Shown here: positions 1 through 11,820 of the stretch, in pieces
How the letters are laid out: every line of letters starts with the position of its first letter
Numbering within the stretch: position 1 is the stretch's first letter
Assembly (NCBI RefSeq): GCF_029873635.1
Contig: NC_080422.1
Coordinates: 8,959,764 to 9,023,763 of the forward strand
From: Malania oleifera
Taxonomy: Eukaryota; Streptophyta; Magnoliopsida; Santalales; Ximeniaceae
Reading direction: 5' to 3'
DNA length: 64,000 bases
Notes under the pieces: model-generated
The model's database searches: none
Told to the model about the DNA's origin: nothing
What the model saw: the letters and a program-made list of their open reading frames with translations, nothing else
Translations under genes and position numbers: made by a program

Positions 1-1786
1 AAACAAAGGATGAGAATCTACCTTCAAACTATGGATTGGAAAGCTGGAAGGTTGTCACACATGGTGACTTAATTCCTACCAAGCAAGTAGATGGAAAATA
101 AATACCCAAAGAAGAAAAAGAGATGATCGACAATGACCATAAGATGCTGCAAGTAAATTCAAGTGCTATGAATGCATTATATTGTGTTCTTGACATAAAT
201 AAATTTAATAGGGTCATGGCTTGCAAATTAGCCAAAGAAATGTGGGATAAATTAGAAGTAACCTATAAAGGTACTATTGATGTAAGAGACAATCAAATCA
301 ATATGCTCACTAGTGAGTATGAGACTTTTTGGATGAATCCGGATGAAACTATCACTAGTATGTACATTAAGTTCACCCATATAATAAAATCCCTCAATGC
401 ATTAGGAAAAACTTACACCACTTATGAAATGATTAGAAAAATCCTTCGAGGACCGCCCGGCCCCCCCCCCCCCCCCCCCCCCCCAAAAAAATATGGGAAC
501 TAAAAGCCACAGCCATAACTGAAGGAAGAAATCTAAAAATTATCTCCCTAGATGAACTTATAGGTTCTCTCCTCACCTATGAAATGGCTATGAATGAAAG
601 AAGTGGAACATCTAAAGTCCAATAATCTACTGCATTTAAAGCCTCAAATAAATGTTTTAGTGATGAAGATGAAGATGAAATGGATAAAGATGAACTAGCC
701 CTTATATCTAAGAAACTTGCAAAAATCCTTAGAAAAAAGAATAAATTTAAACGAAAATTTTGGAACTCAAAAACAGAATCAAATGAAGAAGAAACCAATG
801 AAAAGAAATCAAAGAATAAAATCCCCACATGTTATAATTGCAAGAAAGATGGACACATAAAACCAGATTGTCCACTGCTCGTAAAGGATTCTAAAAGGAA
901 AAAGAAAAAGGCAATAAATGCCACTACATGGGACAATCTAAGTACAACTAGTTCAAAAAGTGAATCAAGTGGCCAAGAGGTTGCTTGCTATATGGCATGG
1001 GCGATGATGAAGAACAAAGTTCCTAATCCAAATTGGTTCCTCATAAGATATTAGTTAAAGTAACTAAACGATATACTTTATTGAAAAACAAAAATGAAAG
1101 TACAATAAAGGAGTTGGAGTCTTTTAAACTTGCTGAAAAATAAAAAGATTCAAAAATCAAGAAAAAATAAATAAAAATGAAGCTTTGATAAAAGAGTTAG
1201 ACTCTAAAAATCTTGCTCTAAAGGAAAAAGGATTCGAACATCAAAAGATTAGAAAGCAAGAATGAAAATTTGATAATAGAACTAGAAGATCTAAGATCCT
1301 AAACTTCTTTGGAAAATGAGAAAGATCAATTTATTTCTGAAATAGGGAATAAAATCAGAAAAATATCTCAAAATCAAGAAAATGGTAAAAATATACAAAA
1401 TTCAAAAATCAATGATCTTGAGAGAAAAATTGAGGATCAAGCCAAAATTATTTACAATTTCACAAAAAGAAAAGAAAATTTTGACAAAATGATTAACTCA
1501 CAAAGAATGTCATTAAACAAAGAGTGCATAGGATTCAATGGAATTGAAAATAAAAGGAAAAAGAATCTTTACATGGGATACTTTACAAAAGCATGTAAAG
1601 ATTATGCTAGCACCTCCTCAAATGCCTACACACACACACCACATGTTTTCTATGTAAGAAAAAGGGGCATGTTAAGTTTGAATGTCCATTCAAGAGGAAA
1701 GGTGTGAAAACAAAACAAGTTTGGAGAATTAAAGAAGTATCACATGTTAAACCATTCGGACCCAAGAAAGTGTGGGTGCCTAGATG
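1..1786 (+). pseudogene. gag: SIRE-type Ty1/copia gag, 5'-truncated and broken
   Basis: This is the nucleocapsid-coding part of a SIRE/Maximus-type copia element, read on the + strand. The piece at 123-460 carries the UBN2-type gag core (a stretch like LEVTYKGT followed by ALGKTYTTYEMIRKIL). The frame is broken at the C-run at 461-484 and resumes as KIWELKATAI with LDELIGSLLTYE near 550-580. A CX2CX4HX4C zinc knuckle (CYNCKKDGHIKPDC) lies near 829-871. A charged coiled-coil stretch follows at 1309-1540. A second knuckle-like motif (CFLCKKKGHVKFEC) and a KKVWVPR end lie near 1640-1785, in a different frame from the coil. Several stops and frameshifts separate the pieces, so no full product can be made. 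Homology fades before the protease. Family assignment is from remembered motif order; the breaks are seen directly. Confidence 0.8.
461..484. repeat. 24-nt poly(C) run inside gag
   Basis: An uninterrupted run of 24 C, preceded by a G/C-rich lead (gaccgcccgg) and followed by seven A. It replaces the few codons that join the RKIL and KIWELK parts of gag. Such a long C homopolymer in an AT-rich coding region may be an assembly or sequencing artefact. Confidence 0.9.
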
Positions 1787-2271
1787 AACAGTCCAGTTCA
1801 TAAACTAAGGATCTAAAGATATTTGGATTAGTCATTCCCCTCCACCTAAAATTTGTAATCCTCTTAATGTCTCATTAGACCATTTGGACACATAAAATTA
1901 AAAGGCATTGCCTAGGGTCACCTCAATGGCGTGGGTTTTATATTACTTTAGTGGTCAAAATATTAGTGCAATATCTTCTGATTCGAGGGTTGGACCGCCG
2001 TTTCTAAATTTTCTCTTAGATTCATTTGGCCTATGTTGGCTCCCAAGGTCTTTTATCCGTTACCCTCTCTCCTCAATCTCTAGGTTAAAATTAGATACCT
2101 CTAATATATATGGACGTCTCATACTCTAATTATTGAAATTTTACTGTAAAATCCTAATTTTTACATGACTAGTTTAATAATAATAAATGCAACTTAATTA
2201 ATTATTTAAAATTATTTGATCACGTAAGTTACTTTTATAATTATGGATAAAACCTTCTAAATGTTGAAGTA
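1787..2271. other. Unassigned AT-rich interval
   Basis: Between the end of recognisable gag and the next LTR. A short open frame at 1908-2129 has no motif I recognise. The rest is AT-rich, with no repeat structure seen. Confidence 0.5.
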
Positions 2272-4252
2272 TGTTAGCTTTACCGTGATCCCAAGAGGGG
2301 GGTGAATTGGTATTTTTAAAATTTAATCCCTAGGTCAATCTCCTAATACCAGTATTCACAACCCTATGGTCAATCAAGAGCAAGTAAAGTAAACGTATAC
2401 TAGAAAGTAAATAAAGCAATTTAATCAATCACACAAGCATCCGAAAGCAATAAAGAGAGGGTGACACTCAGATATGTTATCGAGGTTCGACCAATTGCCT
2501 ACGTCCTCGCCTTGGCTAACGAGCATAAGGATTACCACTATAATGCTCACTTAAATGGGTAGAGCGGAACCTATACAAACCAGGTCAACTAGCACAGGAC
2601 TGACCTCAACCTATACACCAATCCTTACAGGGCTGGATTACCGCCCCCTCAGACCATGCCTGGACACACTTAGATTTTTACAATCAAATGGTACAATGAA
2701 ATAGTGCTTTCTTGTAAAGCAGATTTGTACCCAAATAATAAGCTCAATTAAATGCTCATCAATAGCATGATATAGTGTAAGCTCAATGATGCAAGATGTA
2801 TTCTACCAACACTCAACACGGTATAGTCAATATGAAGCTCAAAAGTGTTTGACGCAATACAATCAATATGATGCTCAAGAATAATCAACACAAGCAATGA
2901 CTTGGAATCTAAAAAGAATATTTCAATCAACACATAAATATTCCAAGTATACTAGATAGATAATCAAACTAGTTTCAAAATGATTTTTTTCATTGAAATA
3001 AGAATGGAGCTAGTTTCAAAGGATTGTTTGCTTGTTTGAAAAATTCTTTACACACCAAAAATGAAGCTCTTGGACACTTGAAATGAAATGAAAATATCCT
3101 AAGCTTTCTTGGTTTAATCCCGCACAAGATTTATAATGAGCAAATCTGCGTGACAAACCTAAGCTATGCTCCCAAAAATTAAATATCAAGTAAGCACAAC
3201 AAAGGGAGGAATAGCTCTAAATAACAATCAAAACAAACACGAATGAAACTCTCACAATCTTGGATTTTATCAAGAGGATGCAAGTTTTTGAGAGTATTAG
3301 GGCAAAAAAGTGAATTTTCAAGAGAGAGAATTTTTGCTAATCACTTTTCAAGAATTATCTAATCATGCAAATGAAGACCTATTTATAGGCTAGTAGAAAA
3401 TTATGACCGTTCAGGACACAATAGGAATAATTAAAAATGTCTCAAAAGATTAAAATTCACTTAGCCCATATTAACCCAATTTTACTGCTGTTAAATAAAT
3501 TTTAACCGTCCGAGGTTCGGGTGACTGAACCTTGGTTCGGTTGCCCAAACAAACATAGTCATAAAAGATTTGAAATGAAATTCGGTCCTCCGTATAAAGG
3601 TTCGGCAGCCCGAATCAAAGTCAATAGCAAATCTACGTGACGTCGGGTGCCCGGTCCTGGGTTTGGGTGCCCGAACACATGTGTTCGCTCTCTCGGGGCT
3701 GATTTGAACTAAAATTCTTGGTCGCCCGAGTTGGTGAGCAGTCTCTTTCGAGGTGTTCGGGTGCTTGAGGGAGATAAGCATGTTTATGGTTCAGTCACCC
3801 AAGGTCTGGTCAACTTTTTGACCTTCACGAATCGGGCACCCGAGGAGATTTGTATTCCAAGAGTTTGGTCGCCCAACCCCTCTTGGCTTTCTTAGAAATG
3901 TTTAGTTTTCAGCGCAATTATTTCATACTCAAATATTTTATGCTATGTGTGCATGAGTGTTGGACCCTAGGGTTTTGCTATGGTCTAGTTGAGCTTACAC
4001 TACATTCTGTATGCATGATGTGCAGGTGATGAGCATACATCTACAACCTAAGTTACTATTACAGATCCATCTGAATTATTAAAGACCGATATGAATTACA
4101 ATTACAATTGCAAATTACAAATATTCGTGGTCTTCTTGTTTCCATAAGTGTCCTTATTGGGGATATTAATTTGAACCTGCACAAGCACTTGTCAAACATC
4201 AAATAGCAGTATTTGTCATTCTCAAAACTGGGCACGACCTATAAGGTCAACA
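2272..4252 (-). mobile_element. SIRE-type copia LTR (copy A, 3' LTR)
   Basis: A long terminal repeat of about 1,980 bp from an element on the - strand. On the + strand it begins tgttagc and ends ggtcaaca, so its ends are TGTT/AACA inverted. It contains the LTR signatures seen in two other copies here: tcccaagaggggggtgaatt near 2290-2310 and a cctacgtcctcgcctt block near 2498-2515. A polypurine tract follows at 4253, as expected for the 3' LTR of a minus-strand element. The outer target duplication cannot be checked because the other end of the element is missing. Confidence 0.75.
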
Positions 4253-4277
4253 TTCTCCCCCTTTTTGATGATGACAA
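4253..4277 (-). other. Polypurine tract of SIRE copy A
   Basis: Read on the - strand, tttgtcatcatcaaaaaggg runs into GGAGAA and then the LTR start TGTTGACC. This is the usual plus-strand priming site and 3' junction of SIRE elements. Confidence 0.75.
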
Positions 4278-4861
4278 ATACATTTTGCAAAAATTGGGTA
4301 TAGCTTAAATAAGCTCCCCCTAATAGTAAGCATTATGTATTACAGCCTTACCCAATTTTTTTTCCTCTCCAACTCCCCCTTTTGGCAACAGCAAAAAGGG
4401 CTATAAGAGTGAAAATTCCAAACAATGGATAGATGTTACATTTATACATGAGAGATTTTGGAAAGATTTTATAAAAAATTCGATAGAGTGCCGTTTGTAA
4501 ACTGGACTTTCCAAAAAAATCCTATATGAGTGTAACCTGTTTGAGTTTTATATATCCCAGCAATTTATCCACAACTACTCAAACAGTTCAATATGGTCCA
4601 ACAATCAAGTATAACTTTTAATATCATCATGAAATAGACAAGAAAGTTGTACATGGAAAATGATAATCATTATACATTACATCAATATTATCATGCTATA
4701 GAAATAATGCATGTGCACACTATTAATAATCAACTTTCATAAAGTCTAAAACAAGAAGATAAGTCAACAGTAGTATTAGTTGGTAAGACTTGGAAAGTTT
4801 CCATGAGAGAGGCCCCCCCCTAAATTTATGCAAGTTATGAAACATTTAAGTTTAGGAAGCT

Positions 4862-5497
4862 TCTCTACTATGCATCAAGCCTAACTCGCGTCTAATTTGT
4901 ATAAACCTATCCTCGGGTAGTGGTTTAGTGAATATGTCGGCTTATTGTTCATTGGTGCATATAAACTCAAGTACAACATCTCCTTTTTTGTACATGATCA
5001 CGGATAAAATGATGTCTAATCTCAATGTGTTTAGTTCATGAATATAAGATAGGATTTTTAGAGATGTTGATTGCACTAGTATTGTCACATTTAATTAGTA
5101 TCGTATCATAGTGCAATCCATAATCCATACGTTGTTGTTTCATATAAAGAGTTTGGGCACAACCACTTCCAGCCGCAATATATTCTGCTTTGGCTGTGGA
5201 TAAGACAATTGAGTTTTGTTTCTTGGAGAACCAAGAAACAAGAGATTGTCCTAAGTAATGACAAGTGCCGCTAGTGCTTTTTCTATCAACCTTACTACCG
5301 GCAAAGTCAGCATCAGTGTAACTAACAATCTCAAAGGTAGTATGCTTAGGGTACCACAAGCCTAATTCTATAGTCCCAACTTGATACCTAAGAATTCGTT
5401 TGACAGCTTTTAAGTGAGATTCCTTAGGGGCTGCCTGAAACCTAGCACACATACACACACTAAACATAATATCAAGCCTACTAGCAGTGAGATATAA
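4862..5497 (-). pseudogene. pol: SIRE copia RNase H remnant (C-terminal end of pol)
   Basis: Reverse-strand copia RNase H, the domain that degrades RNA in the RNA:DNA hybrid. The main open piece (5036-5467) shows the three acidic positions in order: D in YTDADFAGSK, E in STAKAEYIAAGS and D in IKCDNTSAI. Upstream residues up to about 5497 still match the YLTASRLDIMF stretch that ends the reverse transcriptase region. After the ILYS stop, homologous codons continue toward 4862 with a frame break and an in-frame stop (motifs like HFIRDHVQK, ICTNEQ, then a decayed FTKPLPEDRF stretch). Reverse transcriptase, integrase and gag are absent. The 3' LTR lies 600 bp downstream at 2272-4252. Confidence 0.85.
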
Positions 5498-5599
5498 TTT
5501 TTGTTATCTTAACATATGTTATTTCTTCATTTTAATTGAATTTGTATGAAATTTTGAATGGTTTCAATTTATGTATTTGAAAATGTAATTATAGATTTT

Positions 5600-6193
5600 T
5601 AAATAAGAATTCATGATTAAAAAAAATTAGTATTAAAAGGTTTTTTTTTTCTAAATATTAGTGAAGGATTCAAAATTGTCACTAATACCCTACTATTAGT
5701 GACGAATTTGAATCCTTCACAAATAATTTACTTTTAGTAATGAATTTCGGATTTGTCAATAATACAATGCTAGTAGTGATGAATTTTTAATTCAGCACTA
5801 ATACCATACTAATAGTGACTAATTTCTAAGTCGTCTCTAATACTCTACTAGTAGTGACGAATTTCTAATTCATCACTAATACTCTTCTAGTAGAGATAAA
5901 TTTCTATTCGTCACTAATACCCCTACTATTAGTAACGAATTTGAGTTGAGCTGTTCTATACTATATAGTGACGGTGTTAGGGTTTTAGTGATGGATTATA
6001 TCTGTCACTAATATTCCATTATTAGTGATGAAAGTTATATTCGTCACTAAAAGTTAGTAGTAATGACACATATAGAAACTATTTGAAAACCCTTACTAAT
6101 AATCATAAGTTCGTCACTAATACTATTAGTGATGAATTTATAACTATTAGTGACAGATTGGATCCGTCACTAATACCCTAATTTTTTGTAATG
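5600..6193. mobile_element. CACTA (En/Spm) right-terminal fragment
   Basis: A dense field of direct and inverted subterminal repeats of the form ttagtgacgaattt ... attcgtcactaatac. It ends at attttttgtaatg, one mismatch from the usual CACTA terminus TTTTTTTGTAGTG. The same motifs mark both ends of the large CACTA element at 32556-53801. Only one end is present: to the left the repeats stop near 5600 in AT-rich DNA next to the truncated SIRE pol. No transposase sequence lies inside. To the right it abuts LINE endonuclease codons. Confidence 0.75.
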
Positions 6194-6748
6194 GATAAAG
6201 GCTCTTTGCTTCTAACTTTTGTATATGCTATATGTTATCATATTAAGAGAAGAGATTTATGGGAATAGCTTCAGTGGATGTCGAGTTTTGATGTTGCTTG
6301 GGTTGTTATGGGAGATTTTAATGTAATTCGGTCAGATGAGGAAAGGGTGGGAGGTAGACCTCGCTTGAGTTCGTCTATGCCTGAATTCAATAGTTGTATT
6401 AATAGCTGTGGTTTATTGGACCTTAAATTTGAAGGAAATCAATTTTCATGGTCTAACGACCAACAAGGTTTGATGAGAAGTTGAGCGAAACTGGATAGGG
6501 TGCTGATTAATATTGTTTTTTCTATAAAATATGGTGAAGGTAAGACATCTTTGTTAAAAAGATATACTTCAGATCATTCTACTATCATTATACAATTATG
6601 TGCGAGTATGGAGAGATATGGGCCAGCACTTTTTAGGTTTCAGAACATGTGGACGTCACATGGTGATTTTTTGGAAATGGTGAATTGTCTTGAAGAGAAC
6701 ATATTGTGGCGGATTCAGGATTGTGTAAATTGGTGGGGTGTGGAATAA
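6194..6748 (+). pseudogene. LINE copy A endonuclease, C-terminal half
   Basis: Apurinic-type endonuclease (exonuclease-endonuclease-phosphatase fold) that nicks target DNA for LINE insertion. The conserved WVVMGDFNVIRSDEERVGG block is at about 6300-6355, with the GDFN strand, and a GLLDLKFEGNQFSWSN block lies at 6410-6455. The N-terminal half is missing. A tag stop at 6269-6271 precedes the open stretch, a stop lies at 6482-6484, and the frame changes before the piece at 6500-6748, which holds the SDHSTIIIQL catalytic SDH motif. It cannot encode an active nuclease. Confidence 0.8.
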
Positions 6749-6875
6749 ACAGACTTTTAGTCGTGTTGGGGGTTTTATTCACGAGTTGGTGGAAAGCGTC
6801 AAAAAATATGAGAATTTACTATAGACAGAGTACTCGGAATTAGTTGAAGAAGAGTTCCTTATTTATTAGGAGGAA

Positions 6876-8579
6876 TTGGAGGTATGGTATAGAAGGGAAG
6901 AGGCTAGGTTGGCGCAGCAAGCAAAGATGAAATGGTTGATTGATGTTGATCAGAATTCAAAGTTTTTCCATGTTGTGATTACGCAAAAAAGGCATAACTC
7001 TTGTGTAAATTCAATGGTGCTTCTTGATGGTTCGGTGTTGGAAAATATGCAAATAGTCTATGATGAGGTTGTGAATTATTTTGAGCAATTTTTGCAGCAA
7101 AATAGTTTAGTGCAGAGGTCAAATCTGGACGATATTATCCATTCGGTGGTTTCTAAGGAGTCTATAGGTCAGTTGAGGGAAGAACCGATTGAGGAAGAGA
7201 TTTATGAAACTATTTCTTCTATTTCTGTAAATCGTAGCCCGGGACCGGATGGGTTTGGATCTTCTTCTTATATTACCTGTTGGAAGATTATTAAAAATGA
7301 TGTGATGGATGCAGTAAGAGAATTCTTCAGAGGTGATATGTTGCCTCAGTGTTTTTGTTCCTCTTTCATAGTGCTTATTCCTAAAGTAAAGGATCCTCAG
7401 TCTTTTGATAAATTTTGGCCGATAAGGTTTTGTAATGTAATCTATAAAATTTTCTCCAAAATCCTTATTGGTAAACTTTCGTTGGTAATGGGTGATTTAA
7501 TTTTTTTACAACAAGGTGCTTTTGTGAAAGGGAGGAATATTTTTGAAAATATTATGCTTGCTCAAGAGATGAAAAATTATTACATAGGCGGGTGAGAGGA
7601 AGTAATATAATACTAGAGCTTGATATGAGCAAAGCTTATGATCGAGTGGAGTGGCAGGTGGTAGATCAGATTTTCCATGCTCTTGGTTTTCCAAATTGGG
7701 TTTGTAAGTTGATTCAGAATTGTATTTCTACTCCATGGTTTTCTATCATGATGCATGGCACCTATAGAGCTTTCTTCAAGTCAAAAAGGGGCTTAAGGCA
7801 AGGGAATCCGTTGTTGCCGTATATTTTAATCATCATGGAAGAAGTTCTCTCTAAATTAATTCAAAAAAAGTTGTGTGAGAAGCGGATTTTACTGTTTGCA
7901 CATCCGTGTGGTGCACCTATTATATCACATTTTATGTACGCGAATGATGTTGTTATATTTACTAATGTTGGAAAAAAATCTGTTCAACAGTTAATGGAGG
8001 TGACTAAGAAGTATGAAAACTGGATTGACCAAAGGGTGAACAAAGATAAATCGGCTATTTTTTTCCCAAATAAGTTGGGTGTTTAGGAGAAGGGAGAAAT
8101 TCTTCAAGAGATTGGTTTTACTGAAGGTAAATTTTCTTTTATGTACTTGGATGTGCCAATAGTGGATGGTAAATTGAAGGGCTGCCATTTTGATCCTTTA
8201 ATTCAAAAAATCAGTAAGAAAGTTGAGGGCTGGAAAAGTAGACTATTGTCTCAAGGAGGTCGTCTTGTTTTGTTAAGACATGCGCTTTCGAGTATGTCTT
8301 TGCATCTATTACTTGTTCTAAATGTCCCGAAACTGGTGATAAAAAAGATACAAGGTATGTTTGCTTCTTTTTTTCTGAGAATTTAAGGATGGAAAAGAAA
8401 AAATGAAATGGAGGGCTTGGAAGAAATTGTGTTCCTGTGGGGGAGGGGGCATAGGAGTCAGGGACATTTCGGAAGTGCAACGGTTCTTGTTCATGAAGTT
8501 TGGTTGGCATTTTTTAACACAAAATTCTTTATGGGCTAGATTTTTTAAAGCTAAATATATGAAAGGATGACATATTACT
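6876..8579 (+). pseudogene. LINE copy A reverse transcriptase
   Basis: Non-LTR reverse transcriptase in three broken frames: 6876-7595, 7592-8086 and 8141-8579. Recognisable blocks are NRSPGPDGFG (palm entry), PKVKDPQSFDKFWPIRFCNVIYKIFSKIL, QQGAFVKGRNIFENIMLAQEM, LDMSKAYDRVEW, and KRGLRQGNPLLPYI. The catalytic Y/F-A-D-D box reads YAND (in FMYANDVVIF), so one aspartate is replaced by asparagine. Copy B keeps YVDD at this site. After a stop at 8084-8086 the thumb/connection continues, with a further frame change near 8390, until cut by LTR1. It is inactive. Confidence 0.85.
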
Positions 8580-10329
8580 TGTCGCGGCGTCCCGGGAGCG
8601 CGTGTGCCCTAGGCGGCGAAATTAAAAATCAACTTCATATTTTCATGGAAAAACATGGAATGTCGGAGTCGCCACTAACCTTTAGTGCGGTTAGAACACA
8701 TGATTACTACCCCGTTAGGGGTAGAATCGGTCTACAATACCAGAGTTGGGGTCGGGAGTTCGGTTACGTGAAGGGAAGGTATGAGCACCCCCTACGCGCC
8801 CGTTCTTAAGAACGGTACCTAATTAATTTAAAATTATCCCTAAGTTAATCTAATAAATCTTTACATTACTCCTTTTTATGAATTTATAAATACGTAGGAA
8901 AATAAATAAATATATACATATATTCCCTCAGAGCTTAGGGTACGTGATGCCCAAAGGCTAATACCCCTTGCAATTAAATCATAGGGATTAAAAATCAAAA
9001 ATACTTCATAAAATACGCTCCCAAATGTTAAAATTGTAAGTAAAATATTTATAGGAAAATAATAGTATGGGAGGTTTTAATAATGGATATAATAATTTAA
9101 ACATAATAAATAAATAAATAAAATAGTAATAAACTAGAGTATTAGGATACCACAATACGTACTAATCAACATATATAATAGAAGCTAAAATATCTAACAT
9201 ACCATTAATAGTAGAATATAAACATATAATATAGACTAAGATAATGAGCATATCATAATATTAAAATACCACATATACGTTATAAACAAAAATACTTAAA
9301 CATACCATAATACACATAATTACGATAATAATAATAAATATCCACATATAATATAATACGTAATAGATTACTATAATACTATATATGCTAAACATACCAT
9401 ATAATAGCATGATACCAAAACACCAAATATACTATATTACTTAAAGTATTAAACATACCATAATAAATAATACCTTATATATTAACATACTTAAAGTATC
9501 ATAATAATAATAAATATATAGTATTACTCAATATGCTATATTAAAAGTTACCTAAAATACTAAATTGGATGCATGATGTTACTTATAAATCCTAAATTGT
9601 TAAATACCTAGTATTACTTACATTCTAGCATGCACATACAACTATAGTTTTAAAATACCACTACAACTAATCTACTAAAACTCCTAACATGATATACAAC
9701 ACGACCCAAAATTCTAAAATACTAATAATCTACTATAAAGTTAACCTACAACATAAGCATGAATAAAATAATATATATATATATATATATAAGAAAAAAT
9801 CTTAAACATAAAAACCACAACAAGATAAAGAACCCGAAACCTAAGAATACGTACAGCTTAAATATTACGCACTAAAAAAAATGACAACATAAATTATTAC
9901 ATTTAAATATTACAATTGAAATCTTACCTTGGCAATAAAAAGAAAAATCCTACAATAATGAAGATAAACAAATTAGTATTTATAAATATGGACATCCTGA
10001 ATAAATATACGAAAAAAATATATATATATGATGAAATATACCATAATATTAAAAATGCCCCAGACGAATAACCATGAACATGTAACAAATAAAAAAAATC
10101 TAAACAAATATCGCCACAACAAAATGAAACCATAAACACTATTAAAATTTTACGTACATATAACAAATAATACATTAATATACATACAATTTAGATACAA
10201 GGCAATAGACTACTTACCACTGCAAATAAAAGAAACCCTACGACAATGGAAACAAATCAATTAATATTTACAATAAAAAAAATATGGACATGGGTATTAA
10301 ATATGAAAACAATTAAAAATATGGACATG

Positions 10330-10371
<42 letters not shown>

Positions 10372-10647
10372 CTACAATATAACAATAATAAGGGTAATTC
10401 ATAATAATAAATAATAATTATTAAACAAAAAAAAAAACTACCATGCAATATAAGTATGATAATAATAATAATGCTACACACAACGATATAATATTAATAC
10501 TAACATGATAATAATATTGTTAAATAATAATATCATAGCAACACAAATAATACCATAATATTGCTAATAATAATATATAGAAAATAAAAATATTTAATAT
10601 GATCAATATGGAAGGGGATATATACTTATACCTATTAACACTAACAG

Positions 10648-10695
<48 letters not shown>

Positions 10696-11622
10696 GTAAA
10701 TGTATATATATGCATAATATAAAAGAAAATATATATATATATACATGTTGACACTAACAGTAGTACATATGTATATTTATGTGTGCTGTGTGTGCGTGAG
10801 TGTGTGTGTGGCAGAAACAGGAGGAACTTACAGAGGGGGGGTTTGCCGGAAAACTGGGGTTGGTGGCTGTGTGGGTTTCGGCCGGAGCAGAGGAGGGTCG
10901 TGCCTGCTGAATGGTGTTGCAGAGGTCCGCTGCTGGTATAGTTGCTGGTGGCCGGAGAGTTGGATCAGGGTCGCCGGATTTGCTGCTGTTGCAGCTGCTG
11001 TCGTGGAGGGTGGTTGCTCGGCTGGTGCTGACAGTGAGGAGGGGAAGCTGTTCGGATCTAGTGTTGTTCGGATCTGGTGCCAGGTGGAACTGTGGTCGTG
11101 GTTGGAGTCTGCAAAGGGTCTCCGGCGGGGATGATGCAGCTGGGAGTGGGGGTCTGCCGCGTATGTTCTGCTGCTGTGCGTGTGAGCTTGGCTGCGGCCG
11201 TGGTGCCTTGCCGGAGTTGCTGGGTGTAAAGACGGTAGAGTATGGCTGTGAGGGATATTTGGAGATGGAGATGAGGGAGGATGTTGTGGTGAAGAGAGGT
11301 TGAGAGGGCAGAGAAGGGGACTGGTCGTGCGTTCTGAGAACAGGGGGGAGAAAGATGAGAGAAGGTGGTGGCGGCTGGACGGCCGTCCTCTGTGTGTGAG
11401 GCCGCTGCTGCTGCAGCGAGTGAGGCTAGGTTTTTTTTTTTTGGTTTCTTTGGCCCCCGTGCGCTGCCTGTGTGTGCGCTGCCTCTCCCTTCCTCCCTTG
11501 TGTGTATCACCCTTATATAAAAAAAAAAAATTTTTTTGACAACCCTAAAAAACCTTTCCTTTTTTATTTTCTTTTTATGGTATTTTTCTTTTGGAAATAA
11601 TATTATGAGTATAACTACTATT

Positions 11623-11653
<31 letters not shown>

Positions 11654-11805
11654 GGTAATAAAAATAAGTAAAATAATAACAAAATAATAATAATAATAAT
11701 AATAATAAGGATAAATGAAATAATAAAAATACTGCTAATAATAATATAATAATAATAACAATAATTATAAATATATTGGGCATGGGTAAAAATAGGGTGT
11801 CTACA
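8580..11805 (-). repeat. LTR1 of the tandem element
   Basis: 3,226 bp. On the + strand it starts tgtcgcggcgtcccgggagc and ends gggtgtctaca. In element sense (-) a TATA box sits about 290 bp in, followed by about 700 bp of GC-rich, pyrimidine/purine-biased sequence (10745-11510 +), then about 2 kb of very AT-rich DNA with (AT)n tracts, and a short GC-rich end. It differs from LTR2 and LTR3 at ten positions between 8611 and 10113. Open frames through the GC-rich part and the (TAA)n tracts are low-complexity and unlikely to be genes. Confidence 0.9.
11511..11520 (-). promoter_or_regulatory. TATA box of LTR1
   Basis: Element-sense TTATATAAGG, about 290 bp inside the LTR start. The same box is kept in LTR2 (21707-21716) and in the more diverged solo LTR (42463-42472), which supports it as the promoter. 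Confidence 0.6.
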
Positions 11806-11820
11806 GCTGCCCCTCTTTGT
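11806..11820 (-). other. Polypurine tract, internal region 1
   Basis: Element-sense ACAAAGAGGGGCAGC directly before the LTR start TGTAGACACC. This is the expected plus-strand primer of Tat/Ogre-like elements. Confidence 0.75.

Larger units (their letters stand above)
6194..8579 (+). mobile_element. L1-type LINE, copy A (truncated at both ends)
   Basis: Plant L1-type LINE ORF2 on the + strand, from the C-terminal half of the endonuclease through the reverse transcriptase into the connection region. The left side is cut by a CACTA terminus at 6193 and the right side by LTR1 at 8580. LINE copy B (59945-63317) continues past the equivalent position (about 61580), which shows what is missing here: connection, zinc-finger and RNase H parts and the poly(A) tail. 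The 5 bp before LTR1 are ttact. Confidence 0.85.

Noticed and set aside
10745..11303. Plus-strand frames of about 130 codons in the LTR (also at 20941-21499)
   Set aside because: Antisense to the element, compositionally biased, with no motif. LTR3 loses them by truncation.
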